Below, piece by piece: positions 1 to 6,363 of a stretch of DNA of 7,189 nucleotides. The position numbers and the translations under genes were made by a program. Within the stretch, counting starts at the first letter, position 1, and each line of letters opens with the position of its first letter. The DNA is from an uncultured Oscillospiraceae bacterium (GTDB taxonomy: Bacteria > Bacillota > Clostridia > UBA1381): NCBI GenBank assembly GCA_945876665.1, contig CAMCPC010000060.1:1-7189 (forward strand). The letters run 5' to 3'. The notes beneath the pieces are model-generated. The model did not search any database. It saw only the letters and a list, made by a program, of their open reading frames with translations, and was not told where the DNA came from.

Positions 1-16
1 GCAGCTTATTCCTATG

Positions 17-128
17 TTTTAATGCGGAAAAGAAGCAAGCAGGTTTCCCTTTAACAAGGCGATGTCGTATCGGTATACTTCGAGCCTTGGCAAAGGGGAA
101 GATGCGCAGCTTATTTTTCGCATTAATA
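17..128. repeat. Large imperfect palindrome at the kinase 3' end
   Basis: Two arms, 17-60 and 84-128, are inverted copies of one another: about 34 of 45 aligned positions match by eye, with one gap and a poorly matched patch in the middle. The best blocks are the outer one (AATGCG, AAAA, AAGC) and the inner one (CCCTTT, then CAAGGC). The 23-base centre holds a second small palindrome, GTAT-CGGT-ATAC, at 67-78. The right arm covers the kinase stop codon (TAA, read from 123-125), so on the minus strand the hairpin begins as translation ends. No T-tract follows on either strand, so it is not a standard intrinsic terminator. It could be an mRNA 3'-end structure, a small intergenic repeat element or the foot of a non-coding RNA. 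Confidence 0.6.
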
Positions 129-1835
129 TACTTCAACCTCGCTGATTGCTATATCCTTCCAGTCACCGTAATAACTGTCAAGAACTCTTATTCTTACATA
201 AGTAGTGTCAGCAGGAGCGTCAAATTTAACATCCTGCATAACACGATACATATTTATATCAAAATCCTGCACCTTGCTGCCGCCTTCATACTCAACAATA
301 ACCTTTGTTATACGTCTGTTCCTCGTATAAGTAGCCTCAGACTTAAAGTATCCGTTCGACATTTTTATGCCGCTCACATGCTGTTTTGTATCAGCTGAAA
401 GCGTAAGCGTCGGTGTCAATTCGATATTTCTGTCAGATGACCATGCTGTTGTAAAATCACCGTCAACGGCATATTCAGGATAATAATTAACTGCAGAGCC
501 TGATGTATAGTCTGTTCCTCGCGTAGAAGATGCGCTAAGATGCGTGAATACAGGCGCGGGAGGTACTGTTGCTGTAGGAGCGGCTGTCGGCGCCGGTGTC
601 GGTGTAGCCGATGCTTTTCTTAACATTTTCGATCCGAAAACAACTCCCAACACTACCACTATCAGCGCAATAACCGAAACCGCAATTATAAGCGCAATTT
701 TAAGACCGTTATTATCTCCGCCTCTCTGATTATTCATCTGATACGGAGGATTGTTGTATCCCATGTGCTGCGGCGGATTGGCATAATTGCCCTGGTTATA
801 CATCGGTCTGTCATTCACAGGACGCGGGTCAGGGGCAATATTCGGCATACTCTGCGGCTGCATATTAGCTGAATACAAAGCATTATAAAGCGCCTCTATA
901 CTCTGAAATCTGTCCTGTGCAAACACTGCCATACCCTGCAAAAGCACATTCTCTCTTATCGGATCAATATTAACACCCATCTGTGACGGTCTTGCAAGAG
1001 TATCATTCTGAATTCTTTCAAGCGACTCAACAGGAGGCACGCCGGTTATTGCACGGTAAATCGTGGCACACAACGCATACACGTCAGTCCACGGTCCCTG
1101 ATTGCCGTGACTGCGGTACTGCTCCTCCGGAGCATAGCCGGGCTTGAGCTGAATTGAAAGGCTTTTGTTTCCGCCGTTGCTTACATCACGCGCAGCACCG
1201 AAATCCAGAAGCTTGACCTGCGAATCACTTGTTATCATAATATTATCGGGGCTTATATCTCTGTGAATAATACCCTTTTTATGTACTTCAATAAGTGACT
1301 TCATCAGCGGCTGCATCATCGTAAAAATGTTATCGGGATTGGTTCTGCCGCCGTTTCTCTTTAGAAATTCCTTAAGGGTTTCACCCTCTACAAATTCCAT
1401 GACAATATATGCTGTACCGTTTTCAAGAAAGAAATCCTTTACAGATACTATACCGGGCAGATTGTCAAACTTGGCAAGCGATTTTGCTTCCTCAATAAAT
1501 TTTGTTCTGCCCTTTTCATAATTATCACGGTCATTGCCCGAAAAGATTGTCACGGTATCAGTATTTGAAACATCTCTCGAAACAAATCCGTTCGGAAAAT
1601 ACTCCTTTATGGCAACCTTTATTTCAAGATTAAGATCCCAGCCTATGTACGTTATACCGAAACCGCCTTCGCCTATTGCCTTACCTACCCAGTATTTTCC
1701 GTTAAGGATTGTTCCGGGTTTTAGATGATGCATCGGCGCTTCATACGCGTTTGCGTCAAAGCCGCAGTGCGGGCATGGACCGTTTTCACTCTTATCCCTC
1801 ATACATCCCAGACATAATTTATTTACATCTTTCAT
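123..1835 (-). CDS. Transmembrane Ser/Thr protein kinase with N-terminal zinc ribbon and C-terminal discoidin-like glycan-binding domain
   Basis: 570 aa. Residues 8-24 carry two CxxC pairs (C8, C11, C21, C24), a probable zinc ribbon. The kinase domain spans about 48-316: glycine loop GEGGFG at 55-60, ATP-anchoring Lys77 in VAIK, catalytic loop HRDISPDN at 191-198 (Asp193, Asn198), DFG at 211-213 and APE at 235-237. The catalytic-loop Lys of the usual HRDLKPxN is Ser195 here. A Pro/Asn/Met-rich linker (about 325-376) leads to one membrane helix (379-400), then a Thr/Pro/Ala spacer (410-428) and a C-terminal domain (430-570) with the discoidin/F5-8C-like signature (AVDGD at 456-460, TAW at 463-465, and the final SEVEVY). 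Topology: kinase inside, binding domain outside. It should phosphorylate Ser/Thr in response to an envelope ligand; the ligand is unknown. There is no PASTA repeat, so it is not a PrkC/StkP type. It is the last gene of the cluster, 37 bases after the NlpC/P60 gene. The start has a GGGGGA RBS. Confidence 0.93.
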   Translation of the reverse strand: MKDVNKLCLGCMRDKSENGPCPHCGFDANAYEAPMHHLKPGTILNGKYWVGKAIGEGGFGITYIGWDLNLEIKVAIKEYFPNGFVSRDVSNTDTVTIFSGNDRDNYEKGRTKFIEEAKSLAKFDNLPGIVSVKDFFLENGTAYIVMEFVEGETLKEFLKRNGGRTNPDNIFTMMQPLMKSLIEVHKKGIIHRDISPDNIMITSDSQVKLLDFGAARDVSNGGNKSLSIQLKPGYAPEEQYRSHGNQGPWTDVYALCATIYRAITGVPPVESLERIQNDTLARPSQMGVNIDPIRENVLLQGMAVFAQDRFQSIEALYNALYSANMQPQSMPNIAPDPRPVNDRPMYNQGNYANPPQHMGYNNPPYQMNNQRGGDNNGLKIALIIAVSVIALIVVVLGVVFGSKMLRKASATPTPAPTAAPTATVPPAPVFTHLSASSTRGTDYTSGSAVNYYPEYAVDGDFTTAWSSDRNIELTPTLTLSADTKQHVSGIKMSNGYFKSEATYTRNRRITKVIVEYEGGSKVQDFDINMYRVMQDVKFDAPADTTYVRIRVLDSYYGDWKDIAISEVEVY

Positions 1836-1842
1836 CTTTCAA

Positions 1843-1848
1843 TCCCCC
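1843..1848 (-). promoter_or_regulatory. RBS of the kinase gene
   Basis: GGGGGA lies 7 bases upstream of the ATG at 1835. It is a G-rich variant of GGAGG that pairs with the 16S 3' end through a G-U wobble. The same GGGGGATT block precedes the neighbouring NlpC/P60 gene. Confidence 0.65.
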
Positions 1849-1872
1849 TGTGTGAGTTATTTGTCATATTGT

Positions 1873-2811
1873 TTATCCCATGAATAATTCCGTAAGCACT
1901 TCTTCGGCTGTCAGCTCACTGTACCCCTCAGGGTCCGTGAGAACACCGTTTCCGCTTAAATCCCACCTCATCCTGTCATAATGGGTAAGATATCCCATAT
2001 CCTTTGAGCAGTCGGGAAATTTTGAATACCAGTCAGGAAACTGCTCACTCATAAACTTTTCCGCCAGCTTTACTGCCTCACTGCGGCTTGTCCCGTCACT
2101 TGACACAGTACCGCATATTCTTACTCCCGGCGGCGATGAATTTACAAGCACCACACTGCCGTCGCTGCACTGTCCAAGCGCAATCCATACATGATAATCA
2201 GTAGATGAGGAAAGTATATCTCCGGGCAGATAGTCATCGAATGTTCCCTTCTGTGACTTTGTTCCAAAGCCCATCTGAGAATATCTGTCGGCACATTCCT
2301 GTGCAAGGAATACATAACCATCCCTGCCGTTTTCGGTTTCAAGAGTATTATATATCACCCATCCGACATATCCCGAGCAGTCAAGACCTTTCTCTATCTG
2401 ATAACGATACTGAGAGCTGTCATAGCCTGCCCCCTGTGATTGATAAAAGCTTTTCCATAGCGGCGAAACACCTATCGTAACCGCAGCTTCGCCGGCGCCT
2501 GTATCTTCCTTATTCCAGCCGCCGCCGTATACATACAGCGTTTCTCCGACCGGCTTCATAGCATTTTGCAAAAGTTTTTTCAGTGTGGCTTCACTCCTTT
2601 GAGCCTGCACACTTTCCGCATCCTGTCCTGTGTTTTCCGGATCTGTATTCTGCGGTGCTTCAGTATTTACATTCTGCATACTCTCCTGCGCCGTTTGTAT
2701 CTCTCCCGTTTTTTCTGTGTTCATCCATTTTACAGCAAAAACTCCCAAAGCACCCAGCAGACACACATCCACCGCGACAAGCACCGCAATTAACCATTTG
2801 TACTTACGCAT
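1873..2811 (-). CDS. Membrane-anchored NlpC/P60-type protein with C-terminal EF-hand-like loop
   Basis: 312 aa. A basic start (MRKYK) and one hydrophobic stretch (about 6-28) form an uncleaved signal anchor or signal peptide, so the protein acts outside the membrane. Residues 30-75 are a Gln/Asn/Glu-rich linker. The domain from about 78 on resembles NlpC/P60 cysteine peptidases or amidases, which cut peptidoglycan stem peptides: nucleophile Cys145 in LDCSGYVGW, general-base His207 in DYHVWIALG, and a possible third polar residue at Asn224 in VLVNSS. LPGDIL at 195-200 is the usual PGD motif before the His. The fold begins with YVYGGGWN (93-100), as in this family. Near the C-terminus, residues 284-295 fit a 12-residue EF-hand calcium loop. 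The gene sits 38 bases after the FHA gene and 37 before the kinase gene. Likely role: cell-wall remodelling under kinase control; substrate and activity are untested. Confidence 0.82.
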   Translation of the reverse strand: MRKYKWLIAVLVAVDVCLLGALGVFAVKWMNTEKTGEIQTAQESMQNVNTEAPQNTDPENTGQDAESVQAQRSEATLKKLLQNAMKPVGETLYVYGGGWNKEDTGAGEAAVTIGVSPLWKSFYQSQGAGYDSSQYRYQIEKGLDCSGYVGWVIYNTLETENGRDGYVFLAQECADRYSQMGFGTKSQKGTFDDYLPGDILSSSTDYHVWIALGQCSDGSVVLVNSSPPGVRICGTVSSDGTSRSEAVKLAEKFMSEQFPDWYSKFPDCSKDMGYLTHYDRMRWDLSGNGVLTDPEGYSELTAEEVLTELFMG

Positions 2812-2816
2812 TTTAA

Positions 2817-2822
2817 TCCCCC
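2817..2822 (-). promoter_or_regulatory. RBS of the NlpC/P60 gene
   Basis: GGGGGA lies 5 bases upstream of the ATG at 2811. Together with the bases that follow (GGGGGATTAAA) it closely matches the kinase leader. Confidence 0.65.
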
Positions 2823-2849
2823 GTTTTCAGCAGTCACTGTGATTTACTG

Positions 2850-3755
2850 TTATAAGTAGAATACTACATTCTGATTTCCAAGATAAAATCCCATTCCCGG
2901 TTTAAGCGGAATTCTCTGCATCGGTTCAAGCTTTGTACCGTCCATAAGATATGTTCCGAAGCTTGAATTATTGTCTGTAAGCCATACATTATTTCCGTCA
3001 AATTCAACTGTACAATGCTGACGGCTTATTTTCGGCGTATCACTTGCAAATTTTATATTGCACGACAGATCACGACCTATCAAAATCCTGTCATTAACAT
3101 TAAGAGGGAAAACTGCCCCTGCAAATTCACCGCTCCTACAGGTAAGCGAAACCGTTCCGTATGACGGCTGTCCGTTCTGCTCTAACGGCTGAGTCTGCGC
3201 ATATTCATTCGTGCTGCCGTAATTCTGACCGCCATAATTCTGACCGCCATAATTCTGACCGCTGTAATTCTGACCGCCGTAATTCTGACCGCCGTAATTC
3301 TGACCGCCGTAATTCTGACCGCCGGCAGGCATGTAATTATTCTGCTGTCCGTTATACTGATTTCCTCTGCCCTGACCATTATTATATGCTCTTGCAAGAT
3401 TGTTTGTATTTTTTATCAGTATGTACACTGCTATATACGGACCGATAACTATAAACATTCCCAAAATCAGCCACAACAGTACCGTTGTTCCTGATTCCGA
3501 AAAATCCATGCCGTACCTTTTCGCATTATTCTGTAATCTGTTTCCCAGCTTATAATACCAAATATACGGATATATTCCACAGGTAAACATAAACAGCAAA
3601 ATCATCGCTGCTCCGCCTGTAGTTTCCTCACCATCACCGTAACAGATAATATTTACGTCCTCTGCCATCTTGTACCAGAAGTAGTACGGATAAATACCGC
3701 ATGTAAGTATTGACAGCAATATTAACATTCCTAAACTTCTGTCCTGTTTTACCAT
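2850..3755 (-). CDS. DUF4234 membrane protein with C-terminal FHA domain and QNYGG repeat linker
   Basis: 301 aa. Residues 1-115 hold hydrophobic helices of the DUF4234 type with TCGIYPY occurring twice (18-24 and 58-64), and a third hydrophobic stretch at about 91-115. Residues 121-200 are a low-complexity Gly/Asn/Gln/Tyr linker containing seven QNY repeats (147-179). Residues 203-301 are a forkhead-associated domain with the key residues in order: Gly227-Arg228 (IGRD), Ser244, Arg245 and His247 (SRQH), then Asn263 and Gly267-Thr268 (NSSFGTYL). FHA domains bind phosphothreonine peptides, so this is a likely membrane-tethered reader of the kinase encoded two genes downstream. The start overlaps the end of the DUF2752 gene and has a strong RBS, GGGAGGA, 8 bases upstream. 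The partner phosphoprotein cannot be told from the sequence. Confidence 0.92.
   Translation of the reverse strand: MVKQDRSLGMLILLSILTCGIYPYYFWYKMAEDVNIICYGDGEETTGGAAMILLFMFTCGIYPYIWYYKLGNRLQNNAKRYGMDFSESGTTVLLWLILGMFIVIGPYIAVYILIKNTNNLARAYNNGQGRGNQYNGQQNNYMPAGGQNYGGQNYGGQNYGGQNYSGQNYGGQNYGGQNYGSTNEYAQTQPLEQNGQPSYGTVSLTCRSGEFAGAVFPLNVNDRILIGRDLSCNIKFASDTPKISRQHCTVEFDGNNVWLTDNNSSFGTYLMDGTKLEPMQRIPLKPGMGFYLGNQNVVFYL
3220..3324 (-). repeat. Seven tandem 15-bp units coding for QNYGG
   Basis: Seven in-frame units start at 3220, 3235, 3250, 3265, 3280, 3295 and 3310 on the plus strand (consensus TAATTCTGACCGCCG), differing only at the last few bases. One unit encodes SGQNY rather than GGQNY. A 15-bp period preserves the frame on gain or loss of units, so the linker length can vary by slippage without disrupting the FHA domain. 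Confidence 0.95.
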
Positions 3756-4156
3756 GATTTTATTCCTCCCGCAATAAATTTAATTATTCTGCAGACAGCG
3801 CCGTTTGCTATATCAAATGTAACTACAGTGTTATCCGCATCAAACATTCTGAATATATATACTGCCGCAAGCAAAGCTATACATATTCCGATTGTCACAT
3901 TATACAGCTTCCTGTTTATCTTTTCCCGAAAAAAAATAATCAGAAAAACAACCGGTAATATCCAGAATAAAGGATGAAATGCGAATGCACTCCCGAAATC
4001 AATATGAAGTACACTGAGCCATGCGCGAGTCATACCGCAGCCCGGGCATGATATTCCTGTCATGAATTTTATGGGACAGCCTATCCCCGCAATTGCCAAT
4101 ACAGTATACAATGCCAGTATTAATGCTATACATACCGCATCCTTTTTCTTTTTCAT
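3749..4156 (-). CDS. DUF2752 family small membrane protein
   Basis: 135 aa with about three hydrophobic segments (about 7-25, 63-77 and 87-104). It has the DUF2752 signature: CPIK at 27-30, then CPGCGMTRA at 37-45, and HPLFWILP at 61-68. The family function is not established; the paired cysteines could bind metal or form disulfides. It is the first gene after the 4206-4234 promoter. Its stop overlaps the start of the FHA gene by 7 bases (coordinates 3749-3755), which suggests coupled translation. The RBS GAGGGAG (4159-4165) is unusually close to the ATG, but no in-frame start codon lies just upstream. Confidence 0.88.
   Translation of the reverse strand: MKKKKDAVCIALILALYTVLAIAGIGCPIKFMTGISCPGCGMTRAWLSVLHIDFGSAFAFHPLFWILPVVFLIIFFREKINRKLYNVTIGICIALLAAVYIFRMFDADNTVVTFDIANGAVCRIIKFIAGGIKSW
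3764..3770 (-). promoter_or_regulatory. RBS of the FHA gene inside the DUF2752 coding region
   Basis: GGGAGGA lies 8 bases upstream of the ATG at 3755 and within the last codons of the DUF2752 gene. It fixes the start at 3755 and supports translational coupling. Confidence 0.85.
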
Positions 4157-4205
4157 AGCTCCCTCACTGTGTATATAATTTAGTTTTCAGAATACCATGT
4201 TTCTT

Positions 4206-4234
4206 ATTATATCAAATATATTACATTTTGTCGA
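4206..4234 (-). promoter_or_regulatory. Sigma-A promoter of the DUF2752-FHA-NlpC-kinase cluster
   Basis: On the minus strand: -35 TCGACA (4229-4234, 5 of 6 to consensus), 17-base spacer, -10 TATAAT (4206-4211) preceded by TGA, giving an extended -10. Transcription should start near 4199, leaving a leader of about 43 bases. No similar promoter was seen in the short gaps before the downstream genes. Confidence 0.8.
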
Positions 4235-4236
4235 CA

Positions 4237-4270
4237 TTTTTCACGATTTTTTTGGAAAATTTGTGAAAAA
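4237..4270. promoter_or_regulatory. Inverted repeat and A/T-tracts upstream of the cluster promoter
   Basis: TTTTTCAC (4237-4244) and GTGAAAAA (4263-4270) form an 8-base inverted repeat separated by 18 bases, placed just upstream of the -35 box. It could be a repressor or activator site, or simply UP-element-like A/T-tracts that strengthen the promoter. AT-rich context makes chance occurrence possible. Confidence 0.3.
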
Positions 4271-4326
4271 ATTACAATAAATACACACAATAATCGGAAC
4301 ATTGACAAATTTAAGACGAATATCAT

Positions 4327-4363
4327 AAAAAAAAGACTCAACTCCCCTCAGAGAAGTTAAGTC
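4327..4363 (-). terminator. Intrinsic terminator of fbp
   Basis: On the minus strand GACTTAACTTCTC (from 4351-4363) pairs with GGGGAGTTGAGTC (from 4335-4347) across a TGA loop, using three G-U wobbles, and is followed by eight T residues (4334-4327). On the plus strand the wobbles become A-C mismatches, so the terminator works best in the fbp direction. It begins 16 bases after the fbp stop. Confidence 0.88.
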
Positions 4364-4379
4364 CTTTTATGTACTCATA

Positions 4380-6332
4380 TCAGATTTTTTCACTTATAGT
4401 ACCGCGTCGGTATGCCTTAATCAAATCCTTAAGCTCTGCTATATTTTCCTTAATCCTTTTACCGTTATCAGTATCACCCACAAGTATTCTGTTGAACGCG
4501 TGCTGAACGGCAACCTGATTTGAAACGATGTCCTTATCATTGTAAATAACCTCCTCGGCGCACTCAAACGGCTCATGCGCCGTAAGAGTAAGTCCGTAGG
4601 AATTATATGTAAGCGTATAACCTGCTATACCTGTCAGCTTATGGTACGCCTTTGAAAATCCGCCGTCAATCATTATAACCTTGCCGCCGCACTTAAGCGG
4701 ATTTTCGCCCTCACTCTGATGAACGGGAACATGACCGTTTATTATATGTCCCGTTTCGTCCAGGCCAAATTCAGAGAGAATTTTATCGGCAATTTCCTCA
4801 TTGTTAATAAGGTCATAATATGCGTTTTTTTCTTCACGGTGTGTTTTCTCATCCTCTATAAAGTAGCGCTCAAAGGTCGTCATTTTGTCACGTCCGAAAA
4901 GCGGAGAATCGGGGCCATTCCAGAGATACCACAATATATCCCCTCCCCTTATGCGTTCTTTTTTGTCAAGGGACATAAGCGCCTTTCTTGCGTTTGCTTC
5001 AAGTATGTTATACAGCTTCACACCGCTGTACATTTTTCCGTCTACATTTACCTCGCGGAAGCTGCCGTCCTTGTTCATCGGTACGCAGCCATGGAAAAGA
5101 AGATTTCCGTTATACACCTTGTAAAGGCTTCCCTTTTTCATAAGAAGCTGAGTATGTCTTTGCAGCTTTTCGCAGCGTATAAAGGCGGCGCGCAGCTTTT
5201 CCATTACCTCCTTTTCCCTTTCACTAAGCTCATACGGATTTTCAGGGTCAATAGTCGGAAAGCTCATGTCCTTCATCGGGTAAACGCCGCTGTCAAGCTC
5301 GACAGTGCCGTTTTCAAAATCAATTCTGTGCAGAAGACGTCTGTTGTCCATGTTGAATTCGGGGTACTTGGCTATAAGCTGCCCCTCAAGCTTAAACTGA
5401 ATTATCGTAATAGCCTTGTGCATTTTCATTTCAAGGTCATTGTCAGAGGTATCGCTGCTGCGTCTGCCGACACGCTTTATCGCAAAGCAATGGCAATCAT
5501 CATCAGCATACGTGCTTATTGCAAATGTGGCAAGCGGTATCATGTTAATTCCGTATCCGTCCTCCAGCACGTCAATGTTGCCGTAGCTGACGCTGTTTCT
5601 TATTATATTTGCGATACATGCCGTATTCCCCGCGGCGGCTCCCATCCATGTAACGTCATGGTTGCCCCACTGAATATCAAGCGAATGATATTTGCAGAGC
5701 TTATCCATTATATTGTGCGCGCCATGACCGCGGTCATATATGTCGCCGAGTACGTGCAGATGGTCAACAACAAGGCGCTGTATCAGCTCCGCCATTGCGA
5801 TAATAAATTTTTCGGCGCTTCCCACCTCAAGAATTGTGTTTACTATACCGTCAAAATATGCGCCTCTGTTCAGAACCTCCGGCTTCTCCGTTATAAGCTC
5901 CTCAATTACGTATGCGTATGCGCTCGGAAGCGCCTTTCTTACCTTAGAGCGTGTATATTTGGAGGAAACCACCTTACATATTTCGATAAGGCGGTATAGC
6001 ATTATCTTGTACCAGTTCTCTGTGTCCTGTTCAATACTTTTTACGTAATCCATCTTCTGCGTCGGATAATATATCAGCGCCGCAAGCTCGCGCTTATCCT
6101 TCTGACTGAGCGTGTGACCGAATACATCGTCAATTTTTTTCCGCACCGCTCCCGAACCGTTGCGCAGCACATGTGAAAATGCCGCATATTCGCCGTGTAT
6201 ATCAGAAAGGAAATGCTCCGTTCCCTTAGGCAGGTTAAGTATAGACTGCAGATTGATTATTTCCGTAGACGCGCTGTCTATCGTAGGGTATAACTCCGAC
6301 AGACGCTCAAGATACCTTAATTCCGTTCCCAT
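4380..6332 (-). CDS. fbp: Fructose-1,6-bisphosphatase, class III
   Basis: 650 aa from the ATG at 6332, close to the usual length of this Firmicutes family. It removes the 1-phosphate of fructose-1,6-bisphosphate to give fructose-6-phosphate, a key cytoplasmic gluconeogenic step. It has the calcineurin-like metallophosphoesterase signatures in order: SDIHGE at 43-48 (Asp44, His46), GDIYDRG at 196-202, GNHD at 223-226 and INGHVPV with His534, plus the C-terminal IDGGFSKAYH segment (555-564). A longer reading frame continues to a TTG at 6392, but that codon is the -35 box of the promoter. GGAGGGAG at 6337-6344 sits just ahead of the 6332 ATG and decides the start. The gene is transcribed alone, with its own promoter and terminator. 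Class I and II enzymes are unrelated. Confidence 0.97.
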   Translation of the reverse strand: MGTELRYLERLSELYPTIDSASTEIINLQSILNLPKGTEHFLSDIHGEYAAFSHVLRNGSGAVRKKIDDVFGHTLSQKDKRELAALIYYPTQKMDYVKSIEQDTENWYKIMLYRLIEICKVVSSKYTRSKVRKALPSAYAYVIEELITEKPEVLNRGAYFDGIVNTILEVGSAEKFIIAMAELIQRLVVDHLHVLGDIYDRGHGAHNIMDKLCKYHSLDIQWGNHDVTWMGAAAGNTACIANIIRNSVSYGNIDVLEDGYGINMIPLATFAISTYADDDCHCFAIKRVGRRSSDTSDNDLEMKMHKAITIIQFKLEGQLIAKYPEFNMDNRRLLHRIDFENGTVELDSGVYPMKDMSFPTIDPENPYELSEREKEVMEKLRAAFIRCEKLQRHTQLLMKKGSLYKVYNGNLLFHGCVPMNKDGSFREVNVDGKMYSGVKLYNILEANARKALMSLDKKERIRGGDILWYLWNGPDSPLFGRDKMTTFERYFIEDEKTHREEKNAYYDLINNEEIADKILSEFGLDETGHIINGHVPVHQSEGENPLKCGGKVIMIDGGFSKAYHKLTGIAGYTLTYNSYGLTLTAHEPFECAEEVIYNDKDIVSNQVAVQHAFNRILVGDTDNGKRIKENIAELKDLIKAYRRGTISEKI

Positions 6333-6336
6333 CGTA

Positions 6337-6344
6337 CTCCCTCC
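6337..6344 (-). promoter_or_regulatory. RBS that fixes the fbp start
   Basis: GGAGGGAG, 4 bases before the ATG at 6332. It shows that the shorter 650-residue product is the real one, since the upstream TTG at 6392 has no usable leader. Confidence 0.88.
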
Positions 6345-6363
6345 GTTATTATTTATTACCTTC

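Noticed and set aside
60..100. tRNA-like fragment (a TTCGA string near a stem)
   Set aside because: No acceptor stem, anticodon loop or D arm can be drawn; the pairing is explained by the palindrome.
17..128. Intrinsic terminator for the kinase gene
   Set aside because: There is a long stem but no T-tract on either strand, so it is listed as a repeat of unknown role. The true transcript end may lie left of the window.
87..398. 103-codon plus-strand frame and other small plus-strand frames
   Set aside because: They are antisense to real genes, lack family features and lack convincing RBS context.
2812..2849. Short imperfect hairpin CAGT...ACTG between the FHA and NlpC genes
   Set aside because: The stem is short and weak with no T-tract, so it does not support a terminator or attenuator.
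3220..3324. Possible CRISPR-like array
   Set aside because: The units are 15 bp, contiguous without spacers and in frame inside a coding region.
3161..3448. Open frames on both strands with repeated NSDRH or AVRIT peptides
   Set aside because: These are out-of-frame readings of the 15-bp repeat that encodes QNYGG in the FHA protein.
3829..3839. DnaA-box-like TTATCCGCA
   Set aside because: It is a single near-match inside the DUF2752 coding sequence with no cluster around it.
4719..5999. 426-codon open frame on the plus strand opposite fbp
   Set aside because: It lies wholly antisense to a gene with clear family motifs, its product has no recognisable domain, and the codon composition mirrors the fbp strand. 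It is a shadow frame.
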